From contig CP101033.1 in NCBI GenBank assembly GCA_041319085.1, positions 1,514,501 to 1,578,500 on the forward strand: a stretch of DNA of 64,000 nucleotides. The letters run 5' to 3'. The notes beneath the pieces were generated by a model, which did not search any database, had not been told where the DNA came from, and worked only from the letters and a program-made list of their open reading frames with translations. Position 1 is the stretch's first letter; each line of letters starts with the position of its first letter. A program made the translations under genes and the position numbers. This DNA is from Aeromonas veronii (GTDB taxonomy: Bacteria > Pseudomonadota > Gammaproteobacteria > Enterobacterales > Aeromonadaceae). Shown here one piece after another: positions 8,352 to 17,543 of this stretch.

Positions 8352-10529
8352 TCAGGCGCCACGGCGCCAGCGGTGATAACGGGCCAGCAACGCCAGCACC
8401 CGGGTGGGCTGGTGGGCCCGTTTCCATTCACCGGCCACATATTTGTTTCCCTCCATCAGGGTGGGATAGGCGTGAATGGTGCCGAGGATCTTGCCAAGGC
8501 CTAGGCGGTGGCGCATGGCGAGCACGAACTCGGCAATCCGCTCACCGGCGTGAGTGCCTACTATGGTGGCGCCAAGGATAGTATCTTTGCCCGGCACGGT
8601 CAGCACTTCGACAAAACCGTGGCGCTCGCCATCGGCGATGGCGCGATCCAGCTCGGCCAGCTCGAAACGGGTCGCCTCGAAGGGAGTCCCCTGCGCCTCG
8701 GCCTCCTTGCGATTGAGGCCGACCCGGGCAATCTCCGGCATGGTGTAGGTGGCCGCCGGAATGACCCGATAGTCGGCCCGAAAGCGCTTGAACTGGCCAA
8801 ACAGGGCATTGATCGCCGCATACCAGGCCTGATGGGCGGCGAAGTGGGTGAACTGGTAAGGGCCCGCTACGTCTCCCACCGCCAGTATGCTGGGGAAGTT
8901 GGTGGCAAGAAAGCCATCGACCGCTATGGTGCCGCGGGGGGCAAGCTCTACTCCCAACGCTTCGAGCCCGAAGCCGCTCACATTGGCGACCCGACCCAGT
9001 GCCAGCAGCAGTTGATCCCCTTCAATCACCTGCGTCTCATCGCCCCGGCGCAGTTGCAGCCGGATGGGGAGATCCCCCTCGGCTGCGGGCAGATAGTCGG
9101 CTCGTTCGGCGCGCCAGCCGGTGAGTAGCCGCACGCCATCGCGGCTCATCTGCCCGGCCAAGGCGTCGGCTACTTCTCTATCTTCGCGGGGCAGCAGTTG
9201 CTCCGAGAGTTCCACCAAGGTCACGGGAATGCCGAGCAGGGCGAAACTCTGGGCCAGCTCGCAGCCGATAGGGCCGCCGCCCAGCACCAGCAGGCTGCGC
9301 GGCGGGGTGCGCAGCTGCCAGAGGCTATCCGAGGTGAGGTAAGGCACCTGATCCAGCCCCGGCAACTTGGGCACCAACGGTCGGGCGCCGGTGGCGATGA
9401 CGATATGGCGGCTAGCAAGGCGCTGGCCGTTCACCTCCACCTCCCAGGGGGAGACCAGTCGTGCCTCTCCTTCGATGCACTCCACCCCGAGCCCCTGATA
9501 GCGCTCGATGGAGTCGTGGGGCTCGACCTCCTTGATAACCTCTGCCACCCGCTCCATCACGGCGGCAAAATCGGCGCGCAATTCGGTGTGCGATTTGGTG
9601 CATGAGTGGCTTGGGCGAAAGCCAAGTTCTTCGGCTCGGCGCAGCTCTGCGGCAAAGCGGGCGCTTCGGATCAATGCCTTGGAGGGGACGCAGCCGCTGT
9701 TGAGGCAATCGCCCCCCATCTTGTGTTTTTCGATGAGTGCCACCTTGGCCTTCACCGCCGCCGCGATATAGCTGGTGACCAGCCCACCGGCGCCCGCACC
9801 GATCACCAGCAGGTTGTAGTCATAGCGAGCGGGTTTGCGGTAAGGGGCGAGCAGTCGGCGCTGCGCAAGGTGTGCGGTCAATTTCTTGACCAGCCAGGGC
9901 ATCAGCCCCAGCAGGGTCAGCGCGACCATCAGGCCGGGGGAGAGGATATTGCCGGTGCTGGTTAACTGGCCAAGCTCGCTGCCCGCCAGCACATAGACGA
10001 AGGTGCCGGGCAGCATGCCAAGCTGGCTGACCCAGTAGTAGGTGCTGACTCTGATAGGGGTGAGCCCCATCAGCAGATTGACCAGAAAGAAGGGGAAGAT
10101 GGGGATGAGGCGCAGGCTCAGCAGATAGAAGGCCCCCTCCTTCGCCATGCCGGACTGAAAGGTGGCCAGCTTGTCGCCAAAGCGGGCAGTGACCCAGTCG
10201 CGCAGCAAGAAGCGGGCGCTGAGAAAGGCCAGGGTCGCGCCTATGGAGCTGGCAAAGGAGACCAGCAGCAGCCCCCATGCGACGCCGAACACAGCGCTGC
10301 CCCCCAGGGTGAGCAGGCTGGCGCCGGGCAGGGAGAGGGCGGTGCTCAGCACATAGATAAGCACGAACAGCAGGCTGGCCGAGACAAAGTGGCTGTCGAC
10401 CCATTGCGCCACTGCCGCCTGCTGGGCCTGCAAGGCGTCCAGACTGAGGTAACGGCTAACATCGAGGACAAAGAAGGTGCCGATAAGGCCCCCCATCACC
10501 AGTGCAAGCAACAGGCGGGTCCGGTTCAT
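8352..10529 (-). CDS. VTT (DedA-like) membrane domain fused to FAD-dependent disulfide reductase
   Basis: A 725-aa two-part protein. Residues about 1-215 are a membrane module of the VTT/SNARE-associated (DedA-like) family with several hydrophobic helices and the conserved stretch RLIPIFPFFLVN near 140-151. Residues about 235-725 form a class I pyridine-nucleotide disulfide oxidoreductase. This has FAD site VIGAGAGG (near 242-249), redox-active CLNSGC (275-280), NAD(P) site GGGPIGCE, ILAVGDVAG, and a C-terminal dimerisation domain with a HAYPTLMEG segment. Related fusions are known in other gammaproteobacteria, without an established substrate as far as I know. It overlaps the ynjA stop and precedes ynjB, so it is embedded in the ynj operon. 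Confidence 0.92.
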   Translation of the reverse strand: MNRTRLLLALVMGGLIGTFFVLDVSRYLSLDALQAQQAAVAQWVDSHFVSASLLFVLIYVLSTALSLPGASLLTLGGSAVFGVAWGLLLVSFASSIGATLAFLSARFLLRDWVTARFGDKLATFQSGMAKEGAFYLLSLRLIPIFPFFLVNLLMGLTPIRVSTYYWVSQLGMLPGTFVYVLAGSELGQLTSTGNILSPGLMVALTLLGLMPWLVKKLTAHLAQRRLLAPYRKPARYDYNLLVIGAGAGGLVTSYIAAAVKAKVALIEKHKMGGDCLNSGCVPSKALIRSARFAAELRRAEELGFRPSHSCTKSHTELRADFAAVMERVAEVIKEVEPHDSIERYQGLGVECIEGEARLVSPWEVEVNGQRLASRHIVIATGARPLVPKLPGLDQVPYLTSDSLWQLRTPPRSLLVLGGGPIGCELAQSFALLGIPVTLVELSEQLLPREDREVADALAGQMSRDGVRLLTGWRAERADYLPAAEGDLPIRLQLRRGDETQVIEGDQLLLALGRVANVSGFGLEALGVELAPRGTIAVDGFLATNFPSILAVGDVAGPYQFTHFAAHQAWYAAINALFGQFKRFRADYRVIPAATYTMPEIARVGLNRKEAEAQGTPFEATRFELAELDRAIADGERHGFVEVLTVPGKDTILGATIVGTHAGERIAEFVLAMRHRLGLGKILGTIHAYPTLMEGNKYVAGEWKRAHQPTRVLALLARYHRWRRGA

Positions 10530-11110
10530 CAGGCGTCCTTGCTGTCGGGCTGGGCGGGGCGTTCCGGTTGCACCGGCAGCTGGCAGAAGCCCTGCGGCGC
10601 GATATCGAGGGCGGCGTTGAACTTGGCCGACATGTTCTGGAAGGCGATAAGACCGGTCAGCTCCACCATGGCATCGTTGTCGAACCAGGGCTTGAGGCGG
10701 GCCGCCTGTTCATCGCTCACCCCATCCAGCCCGGTCATCGCTTCGGTGTAGTCGAGCACCGCTTTTTCCCGCTCATCAAACAAGGGGCTTTCGCGCCAAT
10801 TGGCCAGCGCCTCCACCTTCTCGCTGGAACCTGCTCTCTTTACCAGGGTCATGGCGTTGATGTCGACGCAAAAACGACACCAGTTAAGCTGGGAGACCCG
10901 CACCGTCACCAGCGAGCGCAGCACGGGATCGATGGGGGAGCGCTTGCGGTTGATGACGCCATAGAGGGTGGCGACGGCGGCAAACAGGCGCGGCGAGCGG
11001 CCCCAGCACTTGCCCGGAATAAGCACCTGACCATAGTTGCGCTTTTGCAGCCAGAAAAAGGGGCGGATAAACCAGGCATATTCCCGGTCGGGTTTGACCT
11101 CAACGCGCAT
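10529..11110 (-). CDS. ynjA: AhpD-like / carboxymuconolactone decarboxylase family protein YnjA
   Basis: A 193-aa protein of the CMD/AhpD superfamily. It carries the thiol motif CRFC near residue 80 in the WCRFCVDINAM context, equivalent to CEFC in E. coli YnjA, plus the RKRSPIDPVLRSLV and LTGLIAFQNMSAKFN family stretches. AhpD-like proteins act in thiol-dependent peroxide or disulfide reduction; the YnjA reaction itself is not established. Its stop overlaps the start of the FAD reductase gene (TGATG). That suggests the two redox proteins are made together. Confidence 0.9.
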   Translation of the reverse strand: MRVEVKPDREYAWFIRPFFWLQKRNYGQVLIPGKCWGRSPRLFAAVATLYGVINRKRSPIDPVLRSLVTVRVSQLNWCRFCVDINAMTLVKRAGSSEKVEALANWRESPLFDEREKAVLDYTEAMTGLDGVSDEQAARLKPWFDNDAMVELTGLIAFQNMSAKFNAALDIAPQGFCQLPVQPERPAQPDSKDA

Positions 11111-11135
11111 CAGTGACCTTCTTGTTGTTTCACAC

Positions 11136-11810
11136 TTACGGTTTCAAATTGGGTTTGTAGGCTTGGCCGAGGCGCTCGTTCAGGCGGATCAGGAAATCCT
11201 CGATCCGCGCCCGGTTGGTACCCAAGTCGCTGCGCCCCTGACGGGAGGCCGATCGCATATCGATGCGGGTCTCTTTGGGGCCGGCAAAGACCCGCAGCGC
11301 CACATCATCCTGAAAGCCGAACCAGCCGGTGGTGACCACTGCATCCAGACCATCGGGGCTGGGTTGTACCTGCCAGCCCAGCTCCTGCATCAGTTCGCTG
11401 GCTTCAATCAACACTTCGGCAGGAGAAGCCCTGGTAAAGAGAGGACCGGGTTTTGCCTCAACTGCTTTCAGCGGGGCGCTATTTATTGGCAGATCCTGCG
11501 CCGTTCTAAGCTCTGCCGCCCAGCGCAGCTGGGGGGGATTGTAGGGATCTGTGCTCACATCATTGATCAGCGGCATCCGCAGCGCCTGTGCCACAAATGT
11601 CAGGGGTAGCAGTAGCGGCAAGGCGCCAAGGCTGTTGGCGTAGCGGTTGCGGCTCCAGGGCAGGCGCACCAACAAGATAAGGGAGACAAGCGCTCCGATG
11701 AGACAGATCGCTAAACCGATCCACCAGGGCCAGAGATGAAAGCGGCTGCCGAGGGCGCCAGCGAGCGGGAGTAACCAGGCCAGCAGGGGCCACAAGCAAA
11801 AGCGGGGCAT
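11136..11810 (-). CDS. DUF1499 membrane-associated protein
   Basis: A 224-aa protein with about three hydrophobic segments in the first 90 residues and a C-terminal DUF1499 domain. The domain is seen as VVTTGWFGFQDDVALRV followed by DMRSASRQGRSDLGTNRARI. The ATG at 11810 sits directly before the first membrane segment. A TTG at 11840 would add ten residues; neither has a convincing ribosome site. The gene ends 25 bp before ynjA and may be the first gene of the ynj operon here. The function of DUF1499 is unknown. Confidence 0.8.
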   Translation of the reverse strand: MPRFCLWPLLAWLLPLAGALGSRFHLWPWWIGLAICLIGALVSLILLVRLPWSRNRYANSLGALPLLLPLTFVAQALRMPLINDVSTDPYNPPQLRWAAELRTAQDLPINSAPLKAVEAKPGPLFTRASPAEVLIEASELMQELGWQVQPSPDGLDAVVTTGWFGFQDDVALRVFAGPKETRIDMRSASRQGRSDLGTNRARIEDFLIRLNERLGQAYKPNLKP

Positions 11811-12026
11811 AGCACGGGATCCATCGTCGAATGTGGACAATACCGAGAAGGATAAACTTAATTGCCTGATAACGTTAGTAAATTGATGAGGGTTTGGCGT
11901 GGTTTTGGCCAGTTTTGCGAGGGGGATGCAGAGGGAGATGAAGCCCGCCTGATGGGAGCTTCACCGAGAAAATGGTCAGTTGCGATGGCGTAGGGCGCTT
12001 TCAAGCAGGGGTTGCTGCGTAACCAT

Positions 12027-12267
12027 TCATCGGCAGGGGCTTGACGCACACAACTCGGAGGGGTTGGGGTAATCCGTTTTCTCGATAGAGGCTCGGACGA
12101 TCGCGCGCAGCCACTCCTGGGGACAACGACCCAGCCGTTTGGCCGTCTCTGCCAACGACCGTATGCGTTGACGAAACAGCTTCCTACGGAGCCTGTAAAT
12201 AATTCTGTGTCACTGCCCACTCCATTACAGGTGATCGTTTACGCTCAACCGCTGAGCTCGTAGTCAT
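12027..12267 (-). pseudogene. Possible frameshifted small gene, no recognised family
   Basis: An ATG at 12267 with an AGAGAAAG ribosome site opens a 27-codon frame (MTTSSAVERKRSP...) ending at TAG 12184-12186. Shifting by one base just before that stop gives a further protein-like stretch: RRKLFRQRIRSLAETAKRLG, then CPQEWLRAIVRASIEKT, ending at 12027. Together this would be an about 80-residue basic, helical protein broken by a single frameshift. I do not recognise it. It could also be chance coding-like sequence in the 556-bp gap between the DUF1499 gene and the LysR gene. Confidence 0.3.
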
Positions 12268-12366
12268 GTTCTTTCTCTATGGGGAAAAGATCTGGCCCAC
12301 TGGATACTTGCTAATTCATAGTCGTTGCGTCTATAAAGACCAATTACTCTTGTCCGGATAGCAGCA

Positions 12367-13269
12367 ATGAAGACCCATTCTGATGAACTGACCCTGTTTG
12401 TGGCGGTGGTGGAGGCGGGCAGTTTTCGCCAAGCGGCGGAGAACCTCGGCATGGATAACTCGGTGGTGAGCCGCGGTATCAAGCGGCTGGAGGAGAAGCT
12501 CGCCACCGTGCTGCTCAATCGCACCACGCGTCGGGTCAGTCTGACCGAGGAGGGGAGCTGGTTCTATCTGCGGGCGGTGAAGATCCTGACCGAGATGAGC
12601 GAGGCGGAGGGGCATCTGCTGATGCGCCGGGAACAACCCGAAGGGGTGTTGAGAGTCGATGCCGCCACCCCGTTTATCCTGCACCGGCTGGTGCCGATCA
12701 TCGGCGAGTTTCGCCGTCGCTACCCCGCCATCGAGCTGCAACTGCATAGCTCGGAGGGCTTTATCAATCTGATGGAGCGGCGGGTTGACATGGCCATTCG
12801 CATCGGCGAGCTGACGGACTCCTCTTTGCGTGCGTTGCCGCTGGGCCGTTCGCGGTTGCGGCTGCTGGCTTCCCCCGCTTATTTAAGCGAGCGCGGCACC
12901 CCGCGCCAACCGGCGGATCTGCTGAGAGGCCACGAGCTGCTCGGTTTTTTGCATCCCGATCACCTCAACCACTGGCCGCTGCTCAGTGCCGAACTGGGGG
13001 ATCGCTTTGTCATCACCCCCAGCCTGCGCGCCAGCAGCGGCGAAACCTTGCGCCAGCTGGCGTTGCGCGGGGAGGGGATCGTCTGTCTGTCGGACTTTAT
13101 GACCGGGCCGGATCGAGCGAGCGGGGCGCTGGTGGAGGTGCTGGCCCGTAGCAACAGCGGCGCTTCGCGCCCCATCAATGCGGTGTACTACTCCGATGCC
13201 CAGCGGGATATCCGGCTGCGAGTCTGGCTCGATTTCCTTAAAGAACAGCTCGGCAGTCAGATGCTCTAG
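12367..13269 (+). CDS. LysR-family transcriptional regulator, YafC-like
   Basis: A 300-aa LysR regulator. The N-terminal winged HTH has ELTLFVAVVEAGSFRQAAENLG and VSRGIKRLEEKL (about residues 7-50). The effector domain contains LRVDAATPFILHRLVP and ITPSLRASSGETLRQLALRG. The overall pattern, including DAATP, LTDSSLRA and SSGETLKQL-type segments, resembles E. coli YafC more than other LysR proteins. No obvious divergent target gene is intact; only the putative broken small gene lies upstream. Target and ligand are unknown. Confidence 0.85.
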   Translation: MKTHSDELTLFVAVVEAGSFRQAAENLGMDNSVVSRGIKRLEEKLATVLLNRTTRRVSLTEEGSWFYLRAVKILTEMSEAEGHLLMRREQPEGVLRVDAATPFILHRLVPIIGEFRRRYPAIELQLHSSEGFINLMERRVDMAIRIGELTDSSLRALPLGRSRLRLLASPAYLSERGTPRQPADLLRGHELLGFLHPDHLNHWPLLSAELGDRFVITPSLRASSGETLRQLALRGEGIVCLSDFMTGPDRASGALVEVLARSNSGASRPINAVYYSDAQRDIRLRVWLDFLKEQLGSQML

Positions 13270-13383
13270 CGCCTGCTCGCTGGCCGGGTAGCCCGAGAAG
13301 GGGGTCGCCGCGCATGGGGTTGCCTAGGGAGGATAGGAATTATCATCAGGGCGCTGCTAAAAGCCGCGATGAACCAAAAAAGA

Positions 13384-13416
13384 AGAGGCCGACATCGCTG
13401 TCGGCCTCTGCATTTT
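13384..13416. terminator. Bidirectional terminator between the LysR gene and glpK
   Basis: An 11-bp stem AGAGGCCGACA/TGTCGGCCTCT with a 4-nt loop has T-rich tracts on both sides, so it can stop the rightward LysR transcript and the leftward glpFK transcript. Confidence 0.85.
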
Positions 13417-13446
13417 TTTCAGCTCAAGGCGGTGTCGGTTGCCCGA

Positions 13447-14970
<1,524 letters not shown>

Positions 14971-14987
14971 CTACGTTGGGTGCCGTC

Positions 14988-15836
14988 TTATGCGGCAGCC
15001 TCTTCTTTGGTGGTTTGGGTAGCTTGCTCGGCGGCGGCAACACGGTTGCCCGGTACACAGGGAGCCAGCACTTTGATATACAGAGCGGTACCAAGCTGGG
15101 CGCCAACGATGGGGCCAAGGATCGGAACCCAGAAGTAGGGGTTGTCACGACCACCGGTCAGGGCGACATCACCCCAGCCAGCAAAGAACGCGAACAGTTT
15201 TGGACCAAAGTCACGGGCCGGATTCATGGCAAAACCGGTTAACGGGCCAAGGGAGGCGCCGATCACCGCGATCAGGATACCGATCAGCAGGGCGGCCGCG
15301 AAACCTTTGGGGGCGCCGTTGTTGTTGTCACCCAGCGCCATGATGCCCAGCATCAGGACGGCGGTGATCACCAGCTCGACGGCGAAGGCTTGTATGTTGG
15401 TCAGCAGGGCATTGGGGTAGGTGGAGAAGATCCCGGCGGAGCCGAGGCTCTCGACGCTGCCGCGCACCACGTTATGGGTCACTTCCCACTGGGTGAAAAG
15501 GTTACCATAAAGGAAGTAGACAAGGGCCGCGAAGCAGAAGGCACCGGCCATCTGGGCGATGATGTAGGGCACCACCTTGCGCTTGTCGAACCCGCAGAAG
15601 GTCATCAGCGCCAGGGTCACGGCCGGGTTCAGATGGGCACCTGAAATGCCGCCGGTCACATAGATGGCGATGGCCACGCCCAGACCCCAGGTAATGGAGA
15701 TTTCCCATTGCCCGAAGTTGGCGCCTGCCAGCACCAAAGCGGCGACACAACCGACGCCGAAAAATATCAGCAAGCCGGTTCCGATAAACTCGGCGATGCA
15801 TTCGCCAAGCAGGGTATTGGGTCTTTGTATGCTCAT
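14988..15836 (-). CDS. glpF: Glycerol facilitator (aquaglyceroporin)
   Basis: A 282-aa MIP-family channel with six membrane helices and both NPA boxes: GAHLNPAVTLA near residue 68 and GFAMNPARDFGP near 203. The Arg of the selectivity filter follows the second NPA. It allows passive glycerol entry across the inner membrane. The start at 15836 has an AAGGA ribosome site; an upstream in-frame ATG at 15857 adds seven non-conserved residues. It is the first gene of glpFK. Confidence 0.97.
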   Translation of the reverse strand: MSIQRPNTLLGECIAEFIGTGLLIFFGVGCVAALVLAGANFGQWEISITWGLGVAIAIYVTGGISGAHLNPAVTLALMTFCGFDKRKVVPYIIAQMAGAFCFAALVYFLYGNLFTQWEVTHNVVRGSVESLGSAGIFSTYPNALLTNIQAFAVELVITAVLMLGIMALGDNNNGAPKGFAAALLIGILIAVIGASLGPLTGFAMNPARDFGPKLFAFFAGWGDVALTGGRDNPYFWVPILGPIVGAQLGTALYIKVLAPCVPGNRVAAAEQATQTTKEEAAA

Positions 15837-15946
15837 ACTTTTGTTCCTTATATCCACCCGTAGAGGTTTGATGTTCTATCTCGTTATGTTTTGGTCCCAT
15901 CTATTGCGCCCAAAAACGTTTTTTCTTGTTTGAGTTTGCGCAAACT

Positions 15947-15972
15947 TAATGCTCGTTTTCGCTCGTTCTTGG
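15947..15972. promoter_or_regulatory. Candidate GlpR operator upstream of glpF
   Basis: Two tandem GCTCGTT units (15951-15957 and 15961-15967), preceded by AAT, partly match the GlpR half-site ATGTTCG. They lie about 115 bp upstream of the glpF start. Consensus similarity is imperfect, so this is tentative. Confidence 0.35.
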
Positions 15973-16212
15973 ACGTGAGAGAAAATAAACCTTCTGTGGC
16001 AATACACCATCCCCCTGCCATTGGAAATGTGGACAAGATCCCACTCATTGCTAAGGAAATGTGATGAAAAGCAATCATCATCGCTGCAATTACTCATTAT
16101 GGGGTATCGCGATGCCTGGCTACACAAGGGCTGGATTTCAATGTTCGATCACTCATCTGATGATTATTTTGTAATGAAATTGCAACAAGTTCGTCTCTGT
16201 TATTGATTAAAT

Positions 16213-16226
16213 GCTCATATATGAGC
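16213..16226. promoter_or_regulatory. Perfect 14-bp palindrome upstream of small ORF and glpR
   Basis: GCTCATATATGAGC is a perfect palindrome 20 bp before the 39-codon frame. It loosely resembles a GlpR-type operator and could be a repressor site; no experimental basis. Confidence 0.3.
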
Positions 16227-16245
16227 GCAATTGGCTCGCTTACGA

Positions 16246-16365
16246 ATGGGGGATTATCTGGTTATCTGTACGACCGGGGCGCTCTCCATCGCCCTGCTGG
16301 CGATGACCCTCAAACACGAGAACATTGCCGTTGCGGCCAAGAAAGCGGCTGCCAATAAGGCATAA
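16246..16365 (+). CDS. Possible 39-residue single-span membrane protein
   Basis: An ATG frame of 39 codons encodes MGDYLVICTTGALSIALLAM followed by TLKHENIAVAAKKAAANKA. This is one hydrophobic helix with an Ala/Lys-rich basic tail. Codon choice (CTG, GCC, AAG, ATC) matches the neighbouring genes better than the other two frames. There is no clear ribosome site. A terminator follows at 16414. It could be a real small protein or the 3' remnant of a lost membrane transporter gene. Confidence 0.35.
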   Translation: MGDYLVICTTGALSIALLAMTLKHENIAVAAKKAAANKA

Positions 16366-16413
16366 AACGTGATCGTCAGCTTATTGATCCCAAAGGGGAT
16401 CAGGTAAACTGCC

Positions 16414-16445
16414 AAAAGGCCCCGCATCTGCCGGGGCCTTTTTTC
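16414..16445 (+). terminator. Rho-independent terminator upstream of glpR
   Basis: An 11-bp stem AAAAGGCCCCG/CGGGGCCTTTT with a 7-nt loop and T-run, ending about 20 bp before the glpR start. Its presence implies a transcript that ends here, possibly of the 39-residue frame. Confidence 0.85.
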
Positions 16446-16467
16446 GTTTCATCATCGGAGTGCAAGC

Positions 16468-17226
16468 GTGAAGCAAACCCAACGACATCTGGAGATCCTG
16501 GACGTCCTGACGCGGCAGGGATTTGTCTCGACCGACGATCTGGTGACCCACTTTGACGTCAGTCCCCAGACCATTCGCCGGGATCTGAACGATCTCGCCG
16601 AACAGAACAAGATCCGGCGCCATCATGGCGGTGCCTCCCTGCATTCGAGTACCGTCAATACCGCCTACAGCGCCCGTAAAGTGATGCAACTCAAGGAGAA
16701 AGAGCGCATCGCCCGCGAGGTCGCGGCCAATATCCCCGACTGTTCCTCGCTGTTTATCGACATCGGTACTACTACCGAGGCGATCGCCCGTGCCCTGCTC
16801 GATCACCGCGAGCTGCGCATCGTCACCAACAACCTCAACGTGGCCAGCATCCTGACGGCCAAGGATGACTTCACCGTCATCATCGCCGGTGGCGAGATCC
16901 GCAACCGCGATGGCGGTATCGTGGGGGAGGCGACCCGCGACTTTATCGGTCAGTTTCGCATGGACTATGGCGTCATCGGGATTTCGGGGATCGACAACGA
17001 CGGCTCCCTGCTTGATTTCGACTATCACGAGGTGAAGATCGCCCAAGCCATCATCGCTCACTCCCGTCAGGTGTTCCTGGCCGCCGACCACACCAAGTTC
17101 GGTCGCAATGCCATGGTCAATCTGGGCAATCTCAACCAGATCCACGCGCTCTTTACCGATCAGGAGCCACCGGAAAAGCTGACGCGATTGATGGCGCAAC
17201 ACCAGATAGCCTGCCACATCTGCTGA
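16468..17226 (+). CDS. glpR: Glycerol-3-phosphate regulon repressor GlpR
   Basis: DeoR-family repressor (252 aa) that releases glp operators when glycerol-3-phosphate binds. It starts MKQTQRH like E. coli GlpR. The HTH is FVSTDDLVTHFDVSPQTIRR (about residues 19-38), followed by RHHGGA. The sugar-phosphate domain has FIDIGTTTEA, IVTNNLNVAS, DGSLLDFDYHEVK and DHTKFGRNAMV. Similarity along the whole length makes GlpR rather than another DeoR protein very likely. Unlike E. coli it is not in glpEGR but sits between glpFK and glpD. Confidence 0.95.
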   Translation: MKQTQRHLEILDVLTRQGFVSTDDLVTHFDVSPQTIRRDLNDLAEQNKIRRHHGGASLHSSTVNTAYSARKVMQLKEKERIAREVAANIPDCSSLFIDIGTTTEAIARALLDHRELRIVTNNLNVASILTAKDDFTVIIAGGEIRNRDGGIVGEATRDFIGQFRMDYGVIGISGIDNDGSLLDFDYHEVKIAQAIIAHSRQVFLAADHTKFGRNAMVNLGNLNQIHALFTDQEPPEKLTRLMAQHQIACHIC

Positions 17227-17453
17227 CGGCGAAACACGCCAAGGCTGTGCCGGTCGCCCGTTCGGGCGGCCTCCTTTCTTTTTTTGTCTCCCATCCCTGC
17301 ACCCATCTCACCCCTTTATGGGTATTGCCAAAACCACTATTCAATCTGGTTTTTTTGGCTATTAACCCGCCGATTCTGGCCCGACGCCATTTGCTCCGCT
17401 GACCTGTCCCCTTTGCCACCTCTGGCGGGCTGTGGCGATCACACTTTCGCCAT

Positions 17454-17500
17454 AAAATGTTCGTTTGTTGTATTTTCATGTTCTAAAATGAGCGAAATCA
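17454..17500. promoter_or_regulatory. Candidate GlpR operators upstream of glpD
   Basis: ATGTTCGTTTG begins at 17458 and ATGTTCTAAAATGAGCGAAA begins at 17479; both carry good GlpR half-sites. A further pair of GAACAT units at 17540-17545 and 17550-17555 overlaps the glpD start codon. The site upstream at about 17431-17444 has a TCACA half-site but wrong spacing for a full CRP site. The whole 317-bp glpR-glpD gap otherwise holds no gene. Confidence 0.45.
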
Positions 17501-17543
17501 AACATTGCTGTTATAGCAATCATAAAAATGAAAGTAGGTGAAC

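Larger units (their letters stand above)
15837..16245. other. Intergenic region upstream of glpF
   Basis: An AT-richer 400-bp stretch that probably holds the leftward glpFK promoter and GlpR sites. Besides the tandem GCTCGTT motif annotated separately, an ATGTTCGATC half-site occurs at 16141-16150. Short frames on either strand here lack homology and ribosome sites. Confidence 0.4.

Noticed and set aside
15876-16206. Short frames on both strands upstream of glpF
   Set aside because: Overlap each other in an AT-rich regulatory gap, with no ribosome sites or motifs.
17431-17444. CRP-site-like TGTGGCGATCACAC
   Set aside because: The two half-sites are separated by the wrong distance for CRP; at most a half-site.
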